Shown in pieces: positions 55,592 through 62,215 of a DNA stretch of 64,000 bases; the first letter of the stretch is position 1, and every line of letters begins with the position of its first letter. The notes under the pieces were generated by a model that was given only the letters and a program-made list of their open reading frames with translations, searched no databases and had not been told where the DNA came from. Made by a program: the position numbers and the translations under genes. This stretch comes from Cytophagales bacterium (GTDB taxonomy: Bacteria; Bacteroidota; Bacteroidia; Cytophagales; 172606-1): assembly GCA_030446715.1 (NCBI GenBank), contig JAUJMU010000005.1:391709-455708 (forward strand), in the 5' to 3' direction.

Positions 55592-55943
55592 GAGAGAAGG
55601 GTTGTAAGGGGTTTGGTGAATGGGAATGCTGCAAACATATCCCGCCCTTCTCCGCGCTAAAAATCAATATGTTGTGATTGTTTACGCCATATCCATTGTG
55701 CGTAGTTCGGGTAAGCATTTACATAAATCCGTAGGTGTTTGAAAAATATAAGTAGTACTTTTTATAGATGCTACTTAAAAATATAATTGTATTATAAAGT
55801 ATTTGCTTACTAAGCTAACAGTTTGACCCAAAGCATATTAATGCAGCGAGCTTACTACAGAGGAAGCTTTATTACATCAGGTGCTGCCAGGAAAAGTGAG
55901 AGAACAGGGGAGAATGATCAAATTGTGATTCGCGGTGCAAGGG
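55592..55943. other. A/T-rich region between tra operon and integrase
   Basis: 352 bases. Much lower GC than the surroundings at 55720-55830 (AAAAATATAATTGTATTATA). It probably contains the tra operon promoter, reading leftward. No gene seen. Confidence 0.5.
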
Positions 55944-56684
55944 TCAGGCAAACAGGAAAGCATCCCGCACTTTGGATAGTTTGTAGTTCAATTCCAGTCC
56001 TGCGATGTTCTGCAACTCCTCAGCCGTCAGAAATATCTTCTCCGGCTCGATGTACGCGGCCCTCAGTTTCAGGTAGTCAGGATGCAGGGTAATTCCTTTT
56101 TCTTCCCGGCAGAATTTGAAAAAGACCTTCAGGTTCTTGACCATGCTGGCGATGGTATTGGGATGAAAATCGTAACCTTCCGACAGGAACACCAGAAAGG
56201 AATTATGGACCTGCAGCGTGTAGGCCTCGATGTCCACCGGCTCCCGCTCCTTATGGTATTCCCGGAAATGATTCAGGGTACTGTTGTATTTTTTGAGCGT
56301 ATTGGGCTTGTAGCCGCGCTGCCTGAGCAGCACTACAAACTCCTCCAGCAGTTCGAGAAAGTTCTTCCTGGGGGCAGTGGTCTGAGGTGATTCGGGCAGC
56401 AGCTCCGATTTCAACATGGCCGGCGCAGGCACTATTCCCTTCTGCATGTAGTCCCGGTACGCCTTCACCGTTTTTTCGGCGAGTGTCTCCAGAAACGTCT
56501 GGGCATCCTGATAGCCTGGCAGTGAGCGGCGAAACTTTCCCTTGTCTGCATCCCAGTGCCTGGGCTCACACTTTTCCCCGGTGAAATACTTGAACTGATA
56601 ATTCTTGTAGTAGAAGTACAGGAATACGGGTGCCTTTCCTGAACGGTCTGTCTTCTCAATCAGCTGTTTGAATTGAACTTTCAT
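55944..56684 (-). pseudogene. Tyrosine recombinase (integrase), truncated before the catalytic domain
   Basis: 246 residues. Arm-binding domain at residues ~1-85 (FYYKNYQFKYFTGEKCEPRH), core-binding SAM-like domain at ~105-215 (FLELLEEFVVLLRQRGYKPN; SMVKNLKVFFKFCREEKGIT), then the linker EPEKIFLTAEELQNIAGLEL and KVRDAFLFA, where a TGA ends the frame. Intact relatives continue with CYTGLR-type sequence carrying the first catalytic Arg, then HxxR and Tyr. All catalytic residues are therefore missing. The element that used it cannot excise with this enzyme. The divergently controlled repressor lies just upstream. Confidence 0.82.
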
Positions 56685-56786
56685 GGTACTAACTGTTTGG
56701 GTAGGGTTGTGAAAAACTTGGGTAGGTCATTGGGCAGGTAATTCCGTTAGCAAATCCGGGTGAATCAGGAGGGGGACAGAAACGAA

Positions 56787-56828
56787 AAAGCCCTCAGAAA
56801 ACACTATTTCAGTGATTCTGAGGGCTTT
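56787..56828 (-). terminator. Strong bidirectional terminator hairpin
   Basis: AAAGCCCTCAGAA (56787-56799) pairs perfectly with TTCTGAGGGCTTT (56816-56828) across a 16-base loop, with T-tracts on the minus-strand side. It lies ~120 bases beyond the repressor stop and ~100 bases before the integrase start, so it ends repressor transcription. Confidence 0.85.
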
Positions 56829-56946
56829 ATACCTGAATGTTAGTACTACTTCGTTGTCCGACTAGAACTAACCGATGCCTCTCAGAATCAGCTGTTTATC
56901 TTATACCTTTTTCATTTGGGTCGGTCATTGGGGTGGTGTTTTACGA

Positions 56947-57645
56947 TCAATCTACCGGCGCTTCCACTACCCTTACTACCTTCCAGATTCCCCGGATGTC
57001 CTTTGCCGGCACGGGCATACTGCCCGCCTCCGGATTGTCCGAGTGCAGCGTGAGCATATTCCTGGTGAGCAGGTCATTGTCCTTGATCCGCCGGATCACA
57101 AAGTAGTCGCGGTACATCACCGCGTAGATGCCACTCGACTGGTAGCACCAGTCATCCCTGTCAATGCAGACCGCCAGCACTTTTGCCCCGTGCACGAGCC
57201 TTGGGCTCATGCTGTTTCCCTCTACTTCCATTACCGCGGCACCGGGATAATCAGTTCCCTCAGTTGAGTAGACCTGGTATATATCCAGGTCTCCGTAGCC
57301 ACAATCACCGGCGTACCCTTTTACAAAGGACGCCTGTCCACGGAGTGACACGAAAGGATACGGGGTAAAGGGCAGTAACGCGCCTCCGGTTGCGGTATCT
57401 TCTCCAGATTCTTCTTTAAACATCCCTCCTGCCCCGCTCACCAGCCAGTTGAGATTGATCTGGGGATACTTTTCCAGCAGACCCTCCAGCGTGTCGTAAC
57501 TCGGCCTTGCCTTGCCATTCAGGATGTTGTAGATCTTGGTTGGTTTGTCACCTGCCTCCTTGGCCAGTTGATAAGGCGTGATCCCCAGCTCCCGGAGCAC
57601 TACTGCGAATCTTTCCCGAATGGTCTGGGTGGCCACCTCTTCCAT
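56947..57645 (-). CDS. CI/LexA-like repressor (HTH plus S24 peptidase-type domain)
   Basis: 232 residues. Cro/CI-type helix-turn-helix at ~5-65 (ITPYQLAKEAGDKPTKIYNI; LNGKARPSYDTLEGLL). The C-terminal S24 dimerisation/self-cleavage domain at ~120-225 has the nucleophile Ser145 in EVEGNSMSPRLVHGA. The expected general-base lysine position reads VIRRI (Arg185-Arg186), so self-cleavage may be lost or slow. In phages such proteins hold the lytic genes off and are inactivated after DNA damage. Transcribed away from the rep-like genes, with an inverted-repeat operator between. Ends at the strong terminator. Confidence 0.88.
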   Translation of the reverse strand: MEEVATQTIRERFAVVLRELGITPYQLAKEAGDKPTKIYNILNGKARPSYDTLEGLLEKYPQINLNWLVSGAGGMFKEESGEDTATGGALLPFTPYPFVSLRGQASFVKGYAGDCGYGDLDIYQVYSTEGTDYPGAAVMEVEGNSMSPRLVHGAKVLAVCIDRDDWCYQSSGIYAVMYRDYFVIRRIKDNDLLTRNMLTLHSDNPEAGSMPVPAKDIRGIWKVVRVVEAPVD

Positions 57646-57681
57646 TTGCTTAAAAGGATAAAATGGTTATCTTGCTCATTA

Positions 57682-57722
57682 TACAATAAGTATTTTACAA
57701 ATAAGCAATAATAATTGTAAAA
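57682..57722. promoter_or_regulatory. Inverted-repeat operator in the divergent repressor/replication promoter
   Basis: Within the 99-base divergent spacer (57646-57744), TTTTACAA (57693-57700) and TTGTAAAA (57715-57722) form perfect arms 14 bases apart. An outer pair TACAAT (57682-57687) and ATTGTA (57714-57719) overlaps them. This A/T-rich dyad is the natural site for the adjacent CI-like repressor. Confidence 0.65.
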
Positions 57723-57744
57723 ACAGGTAAAGTATAGTAAAGAG

Positions 57745-58026
57745 ATGGCAAAAGTAACACAAAACACTTTAAAAGCAAGGGTGAAAGAACTCATTAATCT
57801 TTTACCAGGGCGCTACGGATATGCAACAAAGGTTGTGGAGAGATTAGCGCGGAAAGGGGTGGCCGTAAAGCTTAGTACGGTCTATCAGGTGGCAGCCGGC
57901 AATATGCAGGACGAGGATATCCTGGGTGAACTGATCCTGCTGGTGGATGACTATAAGCGGAAGCAGCAGGAACTGGAAAGTAAAATGGAGGAAACACTTA
58001 ACCAGCACAAGGTATGCAGCGCGTAG
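57745..58026 (+). CDS. Small helical regulator-like protein
   Basis: 93 residues (MAKVTQNTLKARVKELINLL; RYGYATKVVERLARKGVAVK; LSTVYQVAAGNMQDEDILGE). The central part could be a helix-turn-helix with a TVYQVAAG recognition-like helix, as in Cro-like partners of CI repressors. First gene rightward of the operator. It overlaps the next gene by 13 bases. The regulator role is inference from context. Confidence 0.6.
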   Translation: MAKVTQNTLKARVKELINLLPGRYGYATKVVERLARKGVAVKLSTVYQVAAGNMQDEDILGELILLVDDYKRKQQELESKMEETLNQHKVCSA

Positions 58027-58286
58027 TCATCATTCCCGAAACGGAATTTTCCAGTCTGGTAGCCCGGCTGGAAAAACTGGAAGCCCAGGTGCAGGCAAGT
58101 ACCGCTCCCAAAGAGGACCAGGTTTACACGGTACGGGAGGCAGCGGACCTGCTCAACATGACCACCGAAGGCGTACGGGTGGCCCGCCGGCACAAGCGGC
58201 TGCGGGGCTTCAAAATCAACGAAAAGTGCTGGGGCTTCCACCAGTCGGAAATCGACCGGTACAAAAACCGCTACAAGCGCTTATGA
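58014..58286 (+). CDS. MerR/excisionase-like helix-turn-helix protein
   Basis: 90 residues. A short coiled-coil head (FSSLVARLEKLEAQVQA), then YTVREAADLLNMTTEGVRVA, RRHKRLRGFKINEKCWGFHQ and SEIDRYKNRYK: the HTH_17/excisionase winged fold used by phage excisionases and small regulators. Overlaps its neighbours by 13 bases upstream and 4 bases downstream (ATGA), so it is translationally coupled to the initiator gene. Confidence 0.75.
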   Translation: MQRVVIIPETEFSSLVARLEKLEAQVQASTAPKEDQVYTVREAADLLNMTTEGVRVARRHKRLRGFKINEKCWGFHQSEIDRYKNRYKRL

Positions 58287-59260
58287 ACAGGCAGGCCCAG
58301 TCCGTCAATTACATCCGGCACCTGTCAGCAGTTCTGGACAAATTGGCTGCCGACGGCCGGTGTACCCCGCAGCACATCAGCCTGTACATCATGCTGTTCC
58401 ACCAGTGGAACGGGCAGCACTTCCGGGGACGGCTGAAGATCTTCCGGGCCGAGCTGATGGAGGAGAGTAAAATCGGAAACAAGAACACCTACACCAACTG
58501 CCTGAAGAACCTGCACGAATGGGGCTACCTGCAGTACTTTCCGACGGGGAGTAAATACCGGGCCAGCGAAGTGACGATTACGGATTTCACCGGTAGCGAA
58601 GCTGGTAATGGTACTGATAACGGTAGCGGTACCTGTCATAGCGCCACCGTTATCATATCCGGTAATGGTGCTGATAACGGTAATGATAAGGGTAGCGATA
58701 ACGGTGCTGATAATGGTAGTGGTACCACTTTTATAAATGTTACTAAACCTGTTCAAACAAATCCAAACGTTTCAAACGGGTTATATACCCCCACCGAAAA
58801 AGTTGAAGAAGGTTTTCCCGGAAAGGATTACCCGGCAACAGGCAATAGAAATTCTTCAGATGCCGGGGAGCCGGCCGCAGCAAAAAAGAAAAAAGTTGCG
58901 CCAAAAAAGAAAGAAGCCAGCCCTGACCTGCTCTTTGCGGAATCCCCCTACGCAGACAAGACGCTGTTCAGGCATGCCTTTACCGGAACAGAATACGAAA
59001 CGGCAAATCTGGATTACTACCACGAAGTCATCAGCAACTGGAGCCGGAGCAAGGCAGCCCGCAAGAAAGACTGGATTGCAATGGCCAAAAACTGGATGCT
59101 CAACGATTTCCGCGAAGGCAAACTACTGACAACCGAATCCGCCACCGGCTATGGAAAAACAGGCTCAGATTACCGGAAAACCGAAAGAGGAGGCGTTGAC
59201 CTTAACGCTCTCTTCGCCCTCATTGATTACGCTCATTCTCCAAAGCAGTCAGAATCCTGA
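58283..59260 (+). CDS. Replication-initiator-like protein with origin-like repeats inside the gene
   Basis: 325 residues from ATG 58283 (ATGA overlap with the previous stop). Residues ~1-105 look like a winged helix-turn-helix (HISLYIMLFHQWNGQHFRGR; TNCLKNLHEWGYLQYFP). Residues ~107-150 are low-complexity Asn/Gly/Asp/Ser, encoded by iteron-like DNA repeats. Residues ~150-205 are a linker encoded by A/T-rich DNA, then Lys-rich (AAAKKKKVAPKKKE). Residues ~210-300 form a C-terminal domain (YYHEVISNWSRSKAARKKDW; IAMAKNWMLNDFREGKLL) resembling replication modules of Bacteroidota prophages. This mirrors phage lambda O, whose gene contains the origin. Function inferred. Confidence 0.7.
   Translation: MNRQAQSVNYIRHLSAVLDKLAADGRCTPQHISLYIMLFHQWNGQHFRGRLKIFRAELMEESKIGNKNTYTNCLKNLHEWGYLQYFPTGSKYRASEVTITDFTGSEAGNGTDNGSGTCHSATVIISGNGADNGNDKGSDNGADNGSGTTFINVTKPVQTNPNVSNGLYTPTEKVEEGFPGKDYPATGNRNSSDAGEPAAAKKKKVAPKKKEASPDLLFAESPYADKTLFRHAFTGTEYETANLDYYHEVISNWSRSKAARKKDWIAMAKNWMLNDFREGKLLTTESATGYGKTGSDYRKTERGGVDLNALFALIDYAHSPKQSES
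58604..58800 (+). repeat. Iteron-like repeats and A/T-rich segment, possible origin
   Basis: From 58604 to 58733 the unit GATAACGGT or near variants (GATAAGGGT, GATAATGGT) occurs at least five times, with one inverted copy (ACCGTTATC near 58647). Larger blocks GGTAATGGT...GGTACC repeat as well. An A/T-rich stretch follows (58733-58800, with TTTTATAAATGTTACTAAAC). Iterons next to an A/T-rich unwinding region inside an initiator gene is the lambda-type origin layout. Confidence 0.55.
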
Positions 59261-59927
59261 GCTTGCTCTGGAGTTGATTGAACGTCAATCCCTGATGACG
59301 ACTGCCGTGGCCCTGGCCACCGGGGAGCAGCTTTCCCTGCTGGCAAAAGCAGACAAAAAGGCGCTGCTCAAGGCCCTTTCTGCGCTGATTACGCAGCTGC
59401 GCCAGTCGCTGAATGTAGGCAAGAATCTGGATACGCTGCAGGTATACGAATGCGCCTCCCTGCTGGCCGAAAAGTACTGGTACCTCCGGCTGGAGGAATT
59501 TTTATACGTGTTCAAACAGGCCAAACTCGGTAAGTACGGCAAAATCTATGACCGGCTGGACGTGCAGGTGATTTCCGGGTGGCTGCACGCCTACGACACC
59601 GGCGAACGGCTGGTAGAACTCCAGCGGCAGCGGCAGGCTCAGCCGCCGGAAGCGGATGGGAAACTGCCGCTGGAGGAAGTGCACCGGTGCTACCAAAGGC
59701 TGCTGGCGGGGGAAAGGTCTGATACATCGGCTACTTCGAGTGAGTATTACCAACCGGCGGAAACCCGGCAGGAACGGGAGGCTGAGTACTATAAATTCAG
59801 GCTGGATTACTGCAGGAGACGCCGCGCTGAAAAGGAAACTACAGATCCAGCAGGTGCCGCCGAAGGTTCCCTCCCAAAACCCGACAGAGATGATCTGGAA
59901 AATCATGATAAAATGCCTGAGAATTAG
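59151..59927 (+). CDS. Bacteroidota phage-type protein, likely replication accessory
   Basis: 258 residues, overlapping the initiator gene by 110 bases in another frame. The N-terminus is helical (LIERQSLMTTAVALATGEQL). The core VYECASLLAEKYWYLRLEEF, LYVFKQAKLGKYGKIYDRLD and VISGWLHAYDTGERLVELQR is a conserved pattern I associate with a DUF6633-like family beside phage replication genes. The C-terminus is charged and low-complexity. Function unknown; a helicase-loading or initiator-accessory role is possible. Confidence 0.65.
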   Translation: MEKQAQITGKPKEEALTLTLSSPSLITLILQSSQNPELALELIERQSLMTTAVALATGEQLSLLAKADKKALLKALSALITQLRQSLNVGKNLDTLQVYECASLLAEKYWYLRLEEFLYVFKQAKLGKYGKIYDRLDVQVISGWLHAYDTGERLVELQRQRQAQPPEADGKLPLEEVHRCYQRLLAGERSDTSATSSEYYQPAETRQEREAEYYKFRLDYCRRRRAEKETTDPAGAAEGSLPKPDRDDLENHDKMPEN

Positions 59928-60089
59928 TGTGAAAGAATTGCCGTGTAGCTGACTACCGGCGCTGCCCGCTTTTTTCCCGCACCAGATTCCGTAACAGATG
60001 CCTTTACATTCAGCGGTGTAGAAACCGGCTGAATGTACTTATGTAAAACTCCTCCGGATTGCATCCTTATTGCAGATCATTGCATAAAC

Positions 60090-60776
60090 ATGAGAGAAGT
60101 AAAAAGAGGGAATGTTCAAGGAAAACCATTTATCCCTTCCGGCATACTCAGTTTAGTGCTGCTGCCGCTCCTGAGCCTTGGCTACTTCTACTCCCACAAG
60201 GGTTTTAAACAATACCGGATTCTGGAGTTCCATACTCTGGGGCAAAAGGCGCTGGGGAGAATGTCGCCTGAGTTTCGTCCGGTGCTGCCGCAGCGGGAGT
60301 ATCAGCTGGTGGAATTAACTGGAAATCCACAGGCAGATAAGGCAAAGCTGGACTACGTGCAGGTGTATGTACGGCAGATGAAAGTCCGCAATGATACGAT
60401 CCACGGTATCCGGGTAGCGCTGAAAGATCAGGCTAAATACGGCAGCATGGTAAGGTTGATTGATTTGCCCGATGTGGAAAATCTGAAATACTCATGGACT
60501 GATGGAAAGGCTTTCTGGTTTTTCTCATTGCCGGATACTCCGGCAGATGGGTTTGTATGTGGGCTCCTTAATTGTATTATCGGGGAAGAGACTCTTTCTC
60601 CGCCGTGGTATGGAAGCTACCGGGAGCGACTGGCCGTTTTGCTTCAGGTGCCTTACCTGTTACTTCTGTTCAGTGTTCTGCTGGTAGTCAGTGTTATTCA
60701 ACTCTTCAGTTACATTAAGCCAGACAAACCGGTCAGAAGCAGCCCCCTTGCTTATCATTACTATAAATCTAACTGA
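60090..60776 (+). CDS. Membrane protein of unknown function
   Basis: 228 residues from ATG 60090 (an in-frame ATG at 60033 would add 19 residues). One N-terminal membrane helix (GILSLVLLPLLSLGYFYS), a soluble domain of ~150 residues (EFRPVLPQREYQLVELTGNP; VRNDTIHGIRVALKDQAKYG), and a C-terminal helix (VPYLLLLFSVLLVVSVIQLF). The domain would face the periplasm. No family recognised. Separated from the phage-like genes by ~160 bases and followed by the ISKra4-type insertion. Confidence 0.65.
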   Translation: MREVKRGNVQGKPFIPSGILSLVLLPLLSLGYFYSHKGFKQYRILEFHTLGQKALGRMSPEFRPVLPQREYQLVELTGNPQADKAKLDYVQVYVRQMKVRNDTIHGIRVALKDQAKYGSMVRLIDLPDVENLKYSWTDGKAFWFFSLPDTPADGFVCGLLNCIIGEETLSPPWYGSYRERLAVLLQVPYLLLLFSVLLVVSVIQLFSYIKPDKPVRSSPLAYHYYKSN

Positions 60777-60959
60777 TAAGGGGTGAAACCGATAATCCTG
60801 TCCGGCTTTGTGGATGTTGCTTCACCAGCTGTCCGTCTGAAAAATCATTTCTTCCGGATGGATATTCAAATAGGGTGCGTTTCAAAACTTCGCTTCGTGA
60901 TCCTGCTATGCCAGAATGAGGGGAGAATAGGGTAAATTGGGAGTAAAAACAACACAAAG

Positions 60960-62146
60960 ATGAGCAAAGAGGAATATTTAGCGCTAGCGGCAGAACGATA
61001 TGAGGCACTGGAAGGGCTGAAAAAGCATGAGGATTTTTACAGCTACGAAGCCGAATTTGACAAGATATGGACCGCTCTGGGACGGCAGATACTGGAAAAT
61101 ACGGTGAGTCAGGTACCTAAAAATCATCGAAAAAAAACATCATCCGGACCCGGTACGGAAAGATAGCCGTGGCTAAAACGCATGGTTTCAGTCTTCCGGT
61201 GCTGGGCTCAAGGACCAGTCCATATCTGCAAAGCAAACTGGTATTATTGGGTTGTGAGCAGGTGTTTGGTCAGGTACCGGCAATGGTCGAGTCCCTGTTA
61301 GGTATCAAGGTGAGTCAAAGTCAGGTTTACCGGACTTGTCAAATAGCTGCTTTTGTAACGGATGAAGCAGTCGTGGATGCTCCATCTGTTGAGCTTGGCC
61401 GGCAGTTAACTGCTGCCGGGCAGACCGTATATGGAATGGTGGATGGGAGTATGCTCCTGACTCAGGAAGGATGGCAGGAAACCAAAGTAGGCCGGGTGTT
61501 TGCGGCTCAGGCTGTTACTGTTGATGAGCCGCAGCCACCAGCATGGGAGTTAAGTCCGTCCGAGTACGTAGCACACCGGGGACATTACCGGGAATTCACC
61601 CGAAAGTTTGAGCAATTATTTCCCCCGGCTTCCGCCTGCCGGAAAGTATTGGTGAGTGATGGAGCGGCCTGGATTGGCAACTGGCTCCGGGAAACCTACC
61701 CGGATGCAGTACATATTTTAGACTACTACCATTTAAAAGAGAAATTGTCTGCTGCTGCCCAAAGTGTCTCTGATTCCGGGCACTGGCTCCGGGAGCAGGA
61801 AGAGAGCCTGTTTGAAGGCCGGCAGCAGGCAGTAGAGAAAGCCGTACAGGATTTGCCACACCTGGATGCTGCCAGCAAACAGCAATTGCTTGAATACCTG
61901 AAAAACAACCGCTACCGTACCCGTTATGACCTCTACCACAAAGAAGGACTCATGATTGGCAGTGGTCCCGTTGAAGCAGCCCATCGAACTGTATTACAGG
62001 TGAGAATGAAAAGAAGCGGACAGCGTTGGTCTGAGCCTGGCTGTGACAAGATGATTTTGCTGCGGACTGCTTACCGGAGTGGAAAATTTGACCTCATCAC
62101 TGACATCTTCCGACAGGATGAAGCCTTCCGCCAGATGGCTGCGTAA
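60960..62146 (+). CDS. ISKra4-family transposase, likely made by -1 frameshifting
   Basis: First frame 60960-61166 (68 residues: EEYLALAAERYEALEGLKKH; EAEFDKIWTALGRQIL) is the helical N-terminal domain. The -1 frame enters at 61130-61136 and reads KNIIRTRYGKIAVAKTHGFS, then the catalytic part to 62146: QTVYGMVDGSMLLTQEGWQE (first Asp), RKVLVSDGAAWIGNWLRETY (second Asp), DYYHLKEKLS, and SGPVEAAHRTVLQVRMK (Glu). Joined length ~395 residues. The site A AAA AAA in phase is a standard IS frameshift signal. A GTG at 61169 could also start a short form. The 3' part is intact. Confidence 0.85.
61130..61136 (+). promoter_or_regulatory. Slippery heptamer A AAA AAA for -1 frameshifting
   Basis: Zero-frame codons CGA AAA AAA ACA; a -1 slip gives AAA AAA AAC and opens the transposase frame, while the zero frame ends 30 bases later. 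A short TCCG/CGGA stem lies 8 bases downstream. Such sites control transposase levels in many two-frame IS elements. Confidence 0.65.
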
Positions 62147-62215
62147 TTTTGAAAGGCACCCTTCAAATATCGCATCAAAAGCGTTCCGGAGGTGGGCAGT
62201 AAGCCCACCAAAAAT

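Larger units (their letters stand above)
60865..62169. mobile_element. ISKra4-type insertion sequence with 8-bp target duplication
   Basis: Element 60873-62161 (1,289 bp). Inverted ends GGGTGCGTTTCAAAA (left) and, reverse-complemented, GGGTGCCTTTCAAAA (right). TTCAAATA flanks both sides (60865-60872 and 62162-62169). Transposase in two frames joined by a slippery A-run. The perfect duplication points to a recent, probably functional insertion. Confidence 0.9.

Noticed and set aside
58604-58733. CRISPR-like array
   Set aside because: Units are short, overlapping and without regular spacers, and they lie inside an open reading frame.
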